A stretch of DNA of 64,000 bases from an uncultured Clostridium sp. (GTDB taxonomy: Bacteria; Bacillota; Clostridia; Clostridiales; Clostridiaceae), in assembly GCF_947039605.1 (NCBI RefSeq), contig NZ_CAMQZG010000013.1:16887-80886 (forward strand), written 5' to 3'. Within the stretch, counting starts at the first letter, position 1; the number at the start of each line of letters is the position of its first letter. A program made the position numbers and the translations under genes. The notes below the pieces were generated by a model. That model searched no databases and was not told the DNA's origin. It saw only the letters and a program-made list of their open reading frames with translations. This document shows, in pieces, positions 26,926 through 35,792 of the stretch.

Positions 26926-28005
26926 TTAATATTCTACTTTATTTTTCCCAGTCCTTTTTGCAACATATAGCTTATCATCTGCTCTTTTAATAATCTTATC
27001 AACTGCAAGTCCATCCTCGTTTGAACTAGTAGTAAATCCTACACCAAAACTTACAGTTACACTACACTCTCCATCATCTGATGATTTAACTATATTACTT
27101 TCTATTTCTGCCCTCATAGTTTCAACTTGGGCAATAGTTTCCTCTCTACTTCTCTCTCCACTTAAAAATATAATTATCTCTTCTCCACCATATCGTGCTA
27201 TTATATCTGACTCCCTTAAATTCTCTTTCATAATCCTAACTATAGATTTTAGAACTAAATCTCCAATTTGATGTCCATAAGTATCATTTACATTTTTAAA
27301 GTTATCTATATCACACATTACTATTGCAAAACCTTTACACTCCTCATTATTTTTTTTCTCTATTTCTATTAATTCATAAAAATACTTTCTATTACAAATA
27401 TCAAGCAATGAATCTCTTTGTGCTGCTTCTTGAATTTTTTTATATAAACTGCTATTTTCAATAGCTATTGCAACCTGATGTGCTATGTACTCAATAAAAT
27501 TAACATCTTCTTTCTCAAAAAATGTATAATACATATGTTCTACAATTATATAACCTGTAAGTTTTTCCTTTATGCAAATTGGAACACCTATTAAAGAATT
27601 AATTTTATTTTCACCATCTATTGTTGAAAAAATACCATTATTATCATTTTTAATAAATGACTTTCCCATTTTAATCTCTTCAAGTCTATAGTGAATCTTT
27701 GTGTTAATTAAATCACCTATATTCGTTGTCTTAGGAACTAATATATCATTTTCAATCAAATGTATTGTTGAATAACTAACACCAAGCATTCCTACTATCA
27801 TATCATTTATCATTCCAAGTAAATTTGAATCTGAGATATTAGAATTTATATACTTACTAACCTCTACAATATTTTCAAATATTGATAATTTTCTCTCTAA
27901 TCCTTTATTTACTCTATTCATCTTTTGAAGTCTCTCTTCTGCAAAAAGTTGATAACTGTGAAATTCTCTGTTTAACTGTTTATAAAGTTCTTCATAATTT
28001 TCCAT
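26926..28005 (-). CDS. GAF-GGDEF diguanylate cyclase
   Basis: 359 aa. A short coiled coil (1-35) precedes a GAF sensor domain (~45-185) and a GGDEF domain (~195-355). The active site is GGEEI, and the RESD five residues before it is a complete inhibitory I-site. It should make c-di-GMP in the cytoplasm with product feedback; the GAF ligand is unknown. It is monocistronic. The nearby tyrS leader carries a TACCGATGG that superficially recalls c-di-GMP-I riboswitches, but no such riboswitch is supported. Confidence 0.9.
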   Translation of the reverse strand: MENYEELYKQLNREFHSYQLFAEERLQKMNRVNKGLERKLSIFENIVEVSKYINSNISDSNLLGMINDMIVGMLGVSYSTIHLIENDILVPKTTNIGDLINTKIHYRLEEIKMGKSFIKNDNNGIFSTIDGENKINSLIGVPICIKEKLTGYIIVEHMYYTFFEKEDVNFIEYIAHQVAIAIENSSLYKKIQEAAQRDSLLDICNRKYFYELIEIEKKNNEECKGFAIVMCDIDNFKNVNDTYGHQIGDLVLKSIVRIMKENLRESDIIARYGGEEIIIFLSGERSREETIAQVETMRAEIESNIVKSSDDGECSVTVSFGVGFTTSSNEDGLAVDKIIKRADDKLYVAKRTGKNKVEY

Positions 28006-28130
28006 ACTTCCCCCAAATCAGATAGTTTTCCATATATTTCATATTCTATATCTCTTATCGTATACTTTCAAGTGTTTATTAATAGTTTTACTGGCAATTT
28101 TATAGATTTTTAAATTTAACTAAAATAAAA

Positions 28131-28166
28131 AAAGATACTCCCCTTTTTAAAAAGGAAAGTATCTTT
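28131..28166 (-). terminator. Terminator of metG
   Basis: AAAGATACTTTCC...GGAGTATCTTT stem on the minus strand, followed by a T-run. Confidence 0.85.
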
Positions 28167-28185
28167 ATAATCTATAAATTTAATT

Positions 28186-30153
28186 TTAATATTGGTGGTC
28201 TAATTTCTTAAAGAAATCAACTTTTGGTTCAAGGAATTTAAATGTATGCTTTTCTCCATCTTTAAAGTAAACATTAAGTGGCTCATAAATATTATCCCAG
28301 TTCCATAAATCTTCATCAATATTAAGATATTCTCTAAACATCTCGCAACCATCTGGTGCTATTGGGTGAATTAATATAGCTATGATTTTACAAGCATAGA
28401 AAGTATCAGCTACTAATTGTTTTTTAAATTCTTCATTTTTACTGTTACTAGCCCAGTATTTGCTAACATTTCTGATATACTCATCTAGAACATATGCTAT
28501 TCTGTGGAATTCTTGATTATACATATGTCTTTCATACTCTACTACAGCTTTTTCTGATAATTCTTTAATTTTATCACTCATCTCAAACATAGGAAGAGAT
28601 TCCTCTAAACTTTGTAAAGTATATAAACTTGAACGTATAAGTCTATTAAATACATTTGTTAAAAGATTTCCCTCTTTTAATACTGCATCTACACCAACTT
28701 TTTCTTCTTCAGCCATATAAACTTGTGGCTTAAATCCAACACTCTTAGAAGATAATCCAAGACTCATAAAGTGCATACGTAATTGGTCCTTTGAATAGTA
28801 AGCTAAAAGCTCATCAGCCATAGGTGGTTTAACCTCTGAACTACTACTAGCTTTTTTATCCATAAATAATATATGCTTGTTAGAAATAATATGTGGGAAA
28901 TGTATCTTATCCATCTCTACTTCTTCATTTTTAGGTGTTTTAAGTCCCATAAGCATAGCCATTTCAGCTATTGAATAGAAGTATATATTATCCTCACCTA
29001 TAAATTGATAAACCATAGAATCTTCATTATCCCACCATTTACGCCATTCATCATCACTAGCATTTATTGACTCTAGGTATGTTTTTGTAAATGAAACTGG
29101 AGCCCATAATGATTCAGGCCAAACCCAAAATGTTAAATCTTTAACTCCATCCTTTTCTGGAACTTTTACTCCCCATGAGATATTTCCTGATAATCTAAAT
29201 GGAACTAAAGTCTTACCACTTCTATAATTGATATTTAATCCATCTAATATAGATTTTGCTGTGTCTCTATCTTCTAGATGTTCAAAAATAAAGCTTACTG
29301 AAGGTTTCTTCTCTTCATCAACTAATTCATGAGTTGGAAGTTTAGCAACAAGTGCATCCATGTCTTCTATATATTTTCTTTGAACATAAAGTAATGGTTT
29401 CTTTAAGAACTCATCTATAGCTTTAAGCTCATATTTTCTTCTATTAGTATTTCTAACTAAGAATTCATTTAATTCTTTCATCTTGTCAGTTGAATCATCT
29501 AAAGTAAAATACCAATTTTCTATACTTTTCAGTTCTGGTACAGAACCTGATAATTTACTGATAGGACTTATTAGTTCTGAAGGCATATATTGATGTCCAA
29601 GTGAACATTCATCAGCATATCCTTTGTCTGAAGTACAACCATCTATAGGACATTTCCCAACTACTTGTCTTCCATTTAAGAAAGTATCTTGCTCTTTATC
29701 ATAGAATTGTAATGTAGACATTTTTTTTACATATCCATTGTTATATAAAGCATTAAATACTTCTTCTGAAACCTTATTGTGAATTTCTCCACTTCTTCCA
29801 AAAGCAGAAGTACCATAAAGATTTAAACTAATATTATACTTTGCTAAAGTTTCTTTTTGGCTAAGGTGATTTTTCATTACATAGTTTTCCATTGTATCTG
29901 TATAGCCACTCTCTTTTAAGTTTCTATAACTCTCAAGAATAGGTGAACCATAACAATCAGTTCCTGATACAAATATAACATTTTCCTTACCAATTCTATC
30001 TCTTAAAAATCTAGCGTAGATATCAGCATGAACAAACATACCTCCAACATGACCAAAGTGAAGATTTTTATTCCCATAAGGCATTCCAGCTGTAATTACT
30101 GCTCTTTTAGGAAATACTGGTTTTTCATCTCTTTTTAATTTATTACTTATCAT
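28186..30153 (-). CDS. metG: Methionyl-tRNA synthetase, form with degenerate KMSKS
   Basis: 655 aa, a class I MetRS core. The N-terminus has ITAGMPYGNKNLHFGHVGG, where HFGH is the HIGH motif. A zinc-knuckle region KCPIDGC...DECSLGHQYMP lies near residue 165, and the WPESLWAPVSF stretch is near 350. The KMSKS position reads MDKKASSSSE, so the usual catalytic lysine-serine loop is replaced by a serine run. The C-terminal Arc1p-like tRNA-binding domain of many bacterial MetRS is absent. A methionine T-box directly upstream argues that it is a working, regulated synthetase and not a relic. Confidence 0.85.
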   Translation of the reverse strand: MISNKLKRDEKPVFPKRAVITAGMPYGNKNLHFGHVGGMFVHADIYARFLRDRIGKENVIFVSGTDCYGSPILESYRNLKESGYTDTMENYVMKNHLSQKETLAKYNISLNLYGTSAFGRSGEIHNKVSEEVFNALYNNGYVKKMSTLQFYDKEQDTFLNGRQVVGKCPIDGCTSDKGYADECSLGHQYMPSELISPISKLSGSVPELKSIENWYFTLDDSTDKMKELNEFLVRNTNRRKYELKAIDEFLKKPLLYVQRKYIEDMDALVAKLPTHELVDEEKKPSVSFIFEHLEDRDTAKSILDGLNINYRSGKTLVPFRLSGNISWGVKVPEKDGVKDLTFWVWPESLWAPVSFTKTYLESINASDDEWRKWWDNEDSMVYQFIGEDNIYFYSIAEMAMLMGLKTPKNEEVEMDKIHFPHIISNKHILFMDKKASSSSEVKPPMADELLAYYSKDQLRMHFMSLGLSSKSVGFKPQVYMAEEEKVGVDAVLKEGNLLTNVFNRLIRSSLYTLQSLEESLPMFEMSDKIKELSEKAVVEYERHMYNQEFHRIAYVLDEYIRNVSKYWASNSKNEEFKKQLVADTFYACKIIAILIHPIAPDGCEMFREYLNIDEDLWNWDNIYEPLNVYFKDGEKHTFKFLEPKVDFFKKLDHQY

Positions 30154-30201
30154 AATTAACCACTCCTTTTTAATTTAAATACTATTTTAAAAACAAAAAA
30201 A

Positions 30202-30470
30202 CCCCTATAGAACTAAATTCTACAGAGGCGAAATTACTTCGCGATACCACTCTTATTCCCCAAAACATTGCTATTTCAGGCTCTTCAAGTACACTTACTT
30301 TCATCTTTTATCTTTAAAATATACTCTAGTTCTGTAACGTGAACCTACGTCATAGCATCACTTATAAATAATAAGATCCGTATGCAGCTCCAAGTCTTGT
30401 TTCATTATAACTTCGTAATTTCCTCACACTAACCGAAAACTCTCTGAATACTATTTATAATTACTCTTCT
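30202..30470 (-). promoter_or_regulatory. T-box leader (methionine) of metG
   Basis: On the minus strand the T-box core AGAGTGGTATCGCG is at 30253-30240, followed by the terminator hairpin CCTCTGTAGAA/TTCTATAGGGG (30228-30202) and Ts. The stem I region contains TATAATGAAAC with ATG at 30405-30403, a methionine specifier followed by A. This confirms the synthetase call independently of the weakened KMSKS. Confidence 0.9.
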
Positions 30471-30557
30471 CTTCATAGCCTTTATTTTCTTAATTATATA
30501 CCCTGAAATATTACATGTCAATTAGCTTTTCCCCCTTTTATTTACTACAAATCAAAA

Positions 30558-30588
30558 AAATAAGACATCCAATATGGATATCCTATTT
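30558..30588 (-). terminator. Terminator of the zinc-ribbon gene
   Basis: ATAGGATATCC pairs with GGATGTCTTAT and is followed by Ts on the minus strand. Confidence 0.65.
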
Positions 30589-30864
30589 TTTTACTAATTT
30601 ATACTTTGAAATTAAAGGTCTGATATGCGAATTAATGATAAATGCCCATATAAATATTACTACTATTCTTATAAAGAAGTTTTTTATAAAAAAGGCTAAA
30701 AACATTATTGGGATAATAGCTATTATAATTGCTAATATCTTTGATTTCCCACTCTCTTCAATATCAACCTTACAACTTGGGCACTTAAAACTCTCCATAT
30801 TCTTTGCATCTTTTATGTAATTATTATTTATTTTTTTCTCGCATTTTGGACATCTAATTGCCAT
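30583..30864 (-). CDS. Small zinc-ribbon membrane protein
   Basis: 93 aa. Two CxxC pairs, RCPKCEKK and KCPSCKVD, form an N-terminal zinc ribbon. Two hydrophobic segments (~48-65 and 68-82) and a basic tail follow. This ribbon-plus-membrane design is common among unnamed clostridial proteins. No function can be assigned. It lies between the metG leader and the orphan IIB-like gene, and the gap to the latter contains a terminator. Confidence 0.65.
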   Translation of the reverse strand: MAIRCPKCEKKINNNYIKDAKNMESFKCPSCKVDIEESGKSKILAIIIAIIPIMFLAFFIKNFFIRIVVIFIWAFIINSHIRPLISKYKLVKK

Positions 30865-30892
30865 CCTCTAAAACCCCTCTCATAATAAAAAT

Positions 30893-30922
30893 ATATGCCA
30901 CAGTAATTTTACTGTGGCATAT
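30893..30922 (-). terminator. Terminator of the orphan IIB-like gene
   Basis: ATATGCCACAGTAA pairs with TTACTGTGGCATAT, with TTTTT downstream on the minus strand. Confidence 0.85.
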
Positions 30923-30931
30923 TAACAAAGC

Positions 30932-31237
30932 TTACTTTGCTTCTAATAATGGCATTATCTTCTCAAGTCTTCTTAAACCAAAATCTGCTGGTTTAACTGA
31001 AAGATAATCAACATTTATTGTATCAAGTTCAGCTTTTATTTTATTCTCTGTAATTAAAACTTCTGGTGATATTACAACAACATCAATATTTTCTGTTTTA
31101 ACAACATCTAAATAATCAACCTCTTTATTAAAATACCATTCTACTGATAAACTGTTTTTTGCTGTATACTCTCTTGCTGCTCTCTCAAAAGCTTGTGATT
31201 GTGGTAAACCCTTACTTACTACTAAATATTTTTTCAT
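30932..31237 (-). CDS. PTS cellobiose-type IIB-like protein lacking the phosphorylation cysteine
   Basis: 101 aa, the size of a stand-alone lactose/cellobiose IIB. The P-loop that reads CSAGMSTS in the active IIB at 35375 is VSKGLPQS here, with Ser at the cysteine position, so normal phosphotransfer is impossible. The rest keeps the fold (VDVVVISPEVLI then a C-terminal helix). A GGGGGAG site precedes the ATG. It has its own sigma-54 promoter at 31404-31419 and the same upstream repeat as the PTS operon. I infer a regulatory or decoy role in the PTS/LevR circuit. Confidence 0.7.
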   Translation of the reverse strand: MKKYLVVSKGLPQSQAFERAAREYTAKNSLSVEWYFNKEVDYLDVVKTENIDVVVISPEVLITENKIKAELDTINVDYLSVKPADFGLRRLEKIMPLLEAK

Positions 31238-31403
31238 TTCTAAACTCCCCCTATTTTTTAAATTACTTTATCTTATGGTAAGCAAATGAAATATATACTT
31301 CTTTTTCACTTACTCCCTCTTTATATTTTTTTGTATAGACAAATTTTATACTTATATTTTCGTATAATTTTTGAATTTATTAACTGTTCTCACTAATATA
31401 TTT

Positions 31404-31419
31404 AGCAAATAACATGCCA
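31404..31419 (-). promoter_or_regulatory. Sigma-54 promoter of the orphan IIB-like gene
   Basis: On the minus strand TGGCATGTTATTTGCT fits the -24/-12 consensus TGGCAY-N5-TTGCW exactly. It is about 170 bases upstream of the start codon, leaving a long leader. Confidence 0.85.
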
Positions 31420-31486
31420 ACATCAATCTACCCCTTTAAAATAGCCAATTTTTTTATTTTATTTTTTCAAAAAACTGCTTTTAGGT

Positions 31487-31509
31487 ATCTGTATGCCTCA
31501 TCTGTATAC
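31487..31509. promoter_or_regulatory. Repeated activator site upstream of the minus-strand sigma-54 promoter
   Basis: ATCTGTATGC and ATCTGTATAC start 13 bases apart, about 70-105 bases upstream of the sigma-54 promoter at 31404. The same decamer occurs twice upstream of the PTS operon promoter. Likely LevR-type upstream activating sequences. Confidence 0.6.
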
Positions 31510-31781
31510 TTGGAAATTTTAACCTTTTTGGTTTATTAACTGTTTTAGCTATACATATTTTTACTTTTTAAAAAATATTAATAAATATAGCACATTTTTG
31601 ATAATATCGTAATGAAAATCTATTTAAGTGTTTAATTTTAAAATTTAATAAATATACACACTTACTTTAAACTTTAAACACATTTTTTTGTGAAAATTTA
31701 TTATAGGTATTTTTTTACTTTTTAACTAGAACTTTACTACATAAAAATGCTAAATTTATTTTGTTATAAGAGGGTGATTAG
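31510..31781. other. AT-rich region upstream of the LevR-type activator gene
   Basis: No gene. It should contain the activator's own promoter, but many A/T boxes compete and none is convincing. No sigma-54 element is seen on the plus strand. Confidence 0.35.
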
Positions 31782-34514
31782 GTGAAACGTTATACTAATA
31801 AAGAATTAATTTTAAATTATATAGAGGATAACTCTAATAAACAAATACAAGATAAAATTTCAATGGTCGGTTGTGAAACAAATGAGATAGCTGAAAAACT
31901 TAACATAAAAAGGGCTAATGTCAGTAAAATATTAAATGAACTATATACTGAAGGAAAAGTATTAAAAATAAAAGGAAAACCTGTATTATATAAAATTAAT
32001 CCTAATAATACATCACATAAAACATCTTTTATTGTAAACATAGATAATATAATTGGTGGAAATCAAAGTTTAAAGAATTCTATACAGCAAGCAAAAGCGG
32101 CTATGCTTTATCCACCACATGGTCTTAATACTCTATTACTTGGTGAAACAGGAGTAGGTAAAACTATGTTTGCAGAGCTTATGCATAGATTTGCTATCGA
32201 AAGTAGCATTTACTCTCCAGAGGCTCCATTCATTTCTTTTAACTGTGCTGATTATGCTAATAATCCACAGCTACTACTTGCTAGGCTATTTGGTTGTAAA
32301 AAAGGTGCTTATACAGGCGCTGATAAAGACCAAATAGGGTTTGTTGAAAGAGCTAATAAAGGAATTCTCTTCCTTGATGAAGTTCATAGACTTCCACCTG
32401 AAGGACAAGAAATGTTATTTTACCTTATGGATAAAGGTGAATTTACTCCTCTTGGAGAAAGTGAAAATGTAAAAAAAAGTGAAGTTTTAGTTATATGTGC
32501 AACAACAGAAAATACAGATACTACTCTTCTTCAAACTTTTAGACGAAGAATGCCAATGAATATAACTCTTCCATCATTACGTGATAGAACATATAGTGAA
32601 AGGTTTGAGCTTATTTGTGAATTTCTTAGAATAGAAGCAGCTAGAATAGGAAAAGAAATTATAGTTTCACCTAATAGTTTAAGATGTCTTCTATTATATA
32701 ACTGTGCTGCAAACATAGGACAACTTAAAAGTGATATTCAACTTGGGTGTGCAAATGCTTTTCTAAAATGTATATCTAAAGGTGAAAAAGCAATAAAACT
32801 TTTAAATACAGATTTTGCACCACATGTTAAACAAGGACTTATACTTTACAAAAATCATATGGATGCTATAGATAAAGTTGTTCAATCAGATAAACAACTT
32901 TCTTTCAAATCTAATGGCTCTGAAGAAGTATTGGAAATTGTAAAAGGTGAACTACCTGATAACTTCTATGAATCTATGGCTGATAAAATAGAGACTTATC
33001 AAAAGCGTGGTGTTGATGAAGAGGACATAAATATAGTCCTGACTAATGAAATTAATAGTTACTTTAAAAAACTTGTATCAGATTTTGATAAAGATATTAA
33101 TAAGGAAGAAATTGCAAAACTTGTTGCCCCAGAAATTATAGAACTTGTTGAAAATTTCATAACTTCTGCTGTTAGTACTCTTGGAAGAGTTTTTCCTAGT
33201 AAGACTTTTTATGGACTTTGTCTTCATCTAGATTCTACTATCAAAAGAATTCATTTAGGGAAAGATATTATAAATCCTACTCTTCAATCTATAATGCAAG
33301 AGCACAGAGATGAATATGCTTTATCTCTAACATTTGCTAGTAAAATAGAAAAGAAATTTTTAATTAAACTCCCACTTGATGAAGTTGGATTTATAGCACT
33401 ATTTTTAACGCTTGGAAAGAATCCTGACCTTGATGAAATTAACCACCCTATAGTAGTCGTTGCTATGCATGGTCAATCTACTGCAACATCTATGGTTGAT
33501 GTTGCTAGAAAACTTATAAATGCTCATAATATATATCCTTATAATATGAGTCTTGAAAAAAGTGCTACTATTGCATATCAAGAATTAAAAGATTTAATAA
33601 TAGAAAATCATAGAGGTGCAGGAGTTCTTCTTTTAGTTGATATGGGATCACTTAAAATGTTTTCTTCATTAATAGAGGAAGAAACTGGTATTAAAATTAA
33701 AGTTATAGAAATGGCATCTACTCTTACAGTTTTAGAATGTGCTAGAAAAGCTATAATTGATAAAGACATGGAAAATATTTGGTACTCTGTTCAGGAAAGC
33801 CATCTTAATTATATAGATTCAAATATAAATAACTTAAAAGATAACTTCAAAGTAAAAAGTGAGAATATAATAATTACAACTTGTTCAACTGGTGAGGGTA
33901 GTGCTGTTATTTTAAAAGAGATATTAACAAAGAAAATTGATACTGAAAAATATAAACTTCAAATAATACCTCTTAATATAGATACAGTTCAACAATTCTA
34001 CTCAACAGTTAACTCACTTGGAGATGATAAAAATATAATTGCAATAGTTGGAACTTTTAATCCTGAAATATTTGGTGTTCCTTTTATCCCTATATCAGAT
34101 GTATTTAAAGATTCAAATTTAACAAATTTAAAAGCTCTTGTAAAAAAATCTTGTAGTAATACACTTTCTACTATAATAGATTCTCATAAAGAGAAGATTA
34201 AAGATATTATAAACGAAACTGTTTATGAGAATTTTATGACAGACCTTCTTGAATTTATATCAAAAGATTTAAATATAACATTATCTGAAAATACATCTAT
34301 AGGCCTTATCCTTCATACAACTTGTGCACTTGAAAGACTCAAGCTAAATGAAAATCCAGATATTAGTTGTTTATTAAAGGATAGTATTCTACACGAGCAT
34401 AAAGAAGATTTTTATAAACTAAAAAGTTTATTTGTTTCATATGAAAGTAAGCTTGGACTATTATTCTCTGATGATGAAATTTGTTTCATTATTAGAACTG
34501 TAAAAGAACTATAA
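31782..34514 (+). CDS. LevR-type sigma-54-dependent PTS activator (AAA+, EIIA/EIIB-like, PRD)
   Basis: 910 aa, GTG start behind AGAGGGTG. A winged-helix DNA-binding domain (~1-75) is followed by an AAA+ domain (~85-335): Walker A GETGVGKT at 121-128, the sigma-54 contact GAYTGA at 175-180, Walker B FLDE at 197-200 and an arginine-rich FRRRMP. A PRD domain (~430-540), a mannose-class EIIA-like domain (VVAMHGQSTATS, ~565-690), a EIIB-like region and a second PRD at the C-terminus complete the LevR plan. The PTS phosphorylates these regulators according to sugar supply. It should drive both sigma-54 promoters flanking it. Confidence 0.93.
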   Translation: MKRYTNKELILNYIEDNSNKQIQDKISMVGCETNEIAEKLNIKRANVSKILNELYTEGKVLKIKGKPVLYKINPNNTSHKTSFIVNIDNIIGGNQSLKNSIQQAKAAMLYPPHGLNTLLLGETGVGKTMFAELMHRFAIESSIYSPEAPFISFNCADYANNPQLLLARLFGCKKGAYTGADKDQIGFVERANKGILFLDEVHRLPPEGQEMLFYLMDKGEFTPLGESENVKKSEVLVICATTENTDTTLLQTFRRRMPMNITLPSLRDRTYSERFELICEFLRIEAARIGKEIIVSPNSLRCLLLYNCAANIGQLKSDIQLGCANAFLKCISKGEKAIKLLNTDFAPHVKQGLILYKNHMDAIDKVVQSDKQLSFKSNGSEEVLEIVKGELPDNFYESMADKIETYQKRGVDEEDINIVLTNEINSYFKKLVSDFDKDINKEEIAKLVAPEIIELVENFITSAVSTLGRVFPSKTFYGLCLHLDSTIKRIHLGKDIINPTLQSIMQEHRDEYALSLTFASKIEKKFLIKLPLDEVGFIALFLTLGKNPDLDEINHPIVVVAMHGQSTATSMVDVARKLINAHNIYPYNMSLEKSATIAYQELKDLIIENHRGAGVLLLVDMGSLKMFSSLIEEETGIKIKVIEMASTLTVLECARKAIIDKDMENIWYSVQESHLNYIDSNINNLKDNFKVKSENIIITTCSTGEGSAVILKEILTKKIDTEKYKLQIIPLNIDTVQQFYSTVNSLGDDKNIIAIVGTFNPEIFGVPFIPISDVFKDSNLTNLKALVKKSCSNTLSTIIDSHKEKIKDIINETVYENFMTDLLEFISKDLNITLSENTSIGLILHTTCALERLKLNENPDISCLLKDSILHEHKEDFYKLKSLFVSYESKLGLLFSDDEICFIIRTVKEL

Positions 34515-34613
34515 AAACTTCCTAATAATATAGATAAATTTATCATGAGCATTTATCTTATAAAATAAATTTTCTTTATATATACTCATGATAAAGTCTT
34601 AAATTCAAATTAC
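34515..34613. other. Spacer with a long inverted repeat after the activator gene
   Basis: TTTATCATGAG and CTCATGATAAA pair across about 40 bases (34540-34595). There is no T-run, so it is probably not a terminator. Confidence 0.35.
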
Positions 34614-34669
34614 AAAAGTCATAAATAATTAGGATATTTTTCTTAATTGTTTGTGACTTTTATTTTTTC
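34614..34669 (+). terminator. Terminator of the LevR-type activator gene
   Basis: AAAAGTCA.AAA.AATTA pairs with TAATTGTTTGTGACTTTT and is followed by TTATTTTTT. Confidence 0.7.
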
Positions 34670-34762
34670 TAAACAACATAATATAAAAACCTTTTTATTG
34701 TTTTAATAGACATCTTCTCTTCTTTCTCGTCAATATATCCTCTCTATATCAATACTTTAGTT

Positions 34763-34793
34763 ATCTGTATATGTTTCCATTTTATCTGTATAC
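34763..34793. promoter_or_regulatory. Repeated activator site upstream of the PTS operon
   Basis: ATCTGTATAT and ATCTGTATAC start 21 bases apart, about 95-125 bases upstream of the sigma-54 promoter. They match the pair at 31487-31509. Confidence 0.6.
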
Positions 34794-34888
34794 GAAAATC
34801 TATGTTTTTCTGAAAACATTATCTTTTTCTATATACATTAGTATAAGTCATAATTCCTAAGCATAGAAATTTAGCCATTCTAAAAAGT

Positions 34889-34904
34889 TGGCATGCGTCT
34901 TGCT
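34889..34904 (+). promoter_or_regulatory. Sigma-54 promoter of the PTS operon
   Basis: TGGCATGCGTCTTGCT, an exact -24/-12 match to TGGCAY-N5-TTGCW, 66 bases before the first IIB gene. Confidence 0.9.
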
Positions 34905-34970
34905 ATATATATAAGTGTAAAACAAAATAAATTAAATTTCACAAACAAATGACAACTGAGGTGATAAACT

Positions 34971-35303
34971 TTGAAAATATTGTTTATATGTTGTGCTGGT
35001 ATGTCTTCTAGTTTAGTAGTAAAAAAACTTGAAGATTATATAGAAATATTAAATTCATCAAGCGAAAAAAAAATAACTCTTTCAATAGAAGCAATTCCAC
35101 TTGATAAGTTTAAAGATTTTAATGGTGACTATAATCTTATATTACTCGCTCCTCAAATTGCATATAAGTTAAAAGAATTTAAGTCTCTTACTTCTAGTAA
35201 AAACAAATCAATTCCAGTAGAAGTTGTTAAAGGTTTAGATTATGGACTACTTAAAGTAGATAACATACTCTCCTCCGCATTGCATCTTTTAGAAAATAAT
35301 TGA
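34971..35303 (+). CDS. PTS lactose/cellobiose-type IIB, divergent copy
   Basis: 110 aa, TTG start with GAGGTG upstream. The P-loop is FICCAGMSSS with the phosphorylatable Cys at residue 7, so catalytic ability is kept. The remainder (NLILLAPQIAYKLKE, then IPVEVVKGLDYGLLKVD) matches the IIB fold but diverges from the second IIB gene that follows. As the first gene of the sigma-54 operon it would pass phosphate from an EIIA to the sugar. No EIIA is encoded here. Confidence 0.85.
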   Translation: MKILFICCAGMSSSLVVKKLEDYIEILNSSSEKKITLSIEAIPLDKFKDFNGDYNLILLAPQIAYKLKEFKSLTSSKNKSIPVEVVKGLDYGLLKVDNILSSALHLLENN

Positions 35304-35374
35304 TTGGCTTGATACTTATAGTAAAGATTTTAAATAAATAAATTTTTAATTACAAAGGGAAAGGGGTTTTTATT

Positions 35375-35674
35375 ATGAAAAAAATATTATTAGTTTGTTC
35401 TGCTGGTATGTCAACATCATTACTAGTAACAAAAATGCAAAAAGCAGCTACAGATAGAGGTTTAGAGCTTGATATATCTGCAACAGGTTCAGGTACTTAT
35501 AGAGATATCGCAAAGAATGCTGACGTAATACTTTTAGGACCTCAAGTTAGATATATGTTAAGAGAAGTAACAGGCGCTCTTCCAGGTAAACCAATCGAAA
35601 TTATCGAAATGAGAGCTTATGGAAAAATCGATGGATCTGCTGTTTTAGACCAAGCTTTAGGATTAATGAAATAA
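35375..35674 (+). CDS. PTS lactose/cellobiose-type IIB
   Basis: 99 aa, a canonical IIB: LLVCSAGMSTSLLV with Cys8, then DVILLGPQVRYML and PIEIIEMRAYGKIDG. It sits between the divergent IIB and the IIC gene, behind AAAGGGAAAGGGG. The codon choice is noticeably less AT-driven than neighbours, as in well-expressed genes. It carries the phosphate that is transferred to the incoming beta-glucoside-type sugar. Confidence 0.93.
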   Translation: MKKILLVCSAGMSTSLLVTKMQKAATDRGLELDISATGSGTYRDIAKNADVILLGPQVRYMLREVTGALPGKPIEIIEMRAYGKIDGSAVLDQALGLMK

Positions 35675-35792
35675 TCATAATTTAATTATGATTGATTACT
35701 GCAATAATTAATTCAAAAAGTTTTTTAGTTACGTTAAAAATAATTTATTATAGATTTATTTTTAAAATTTAATATTCAGGGGGGAATTATCA

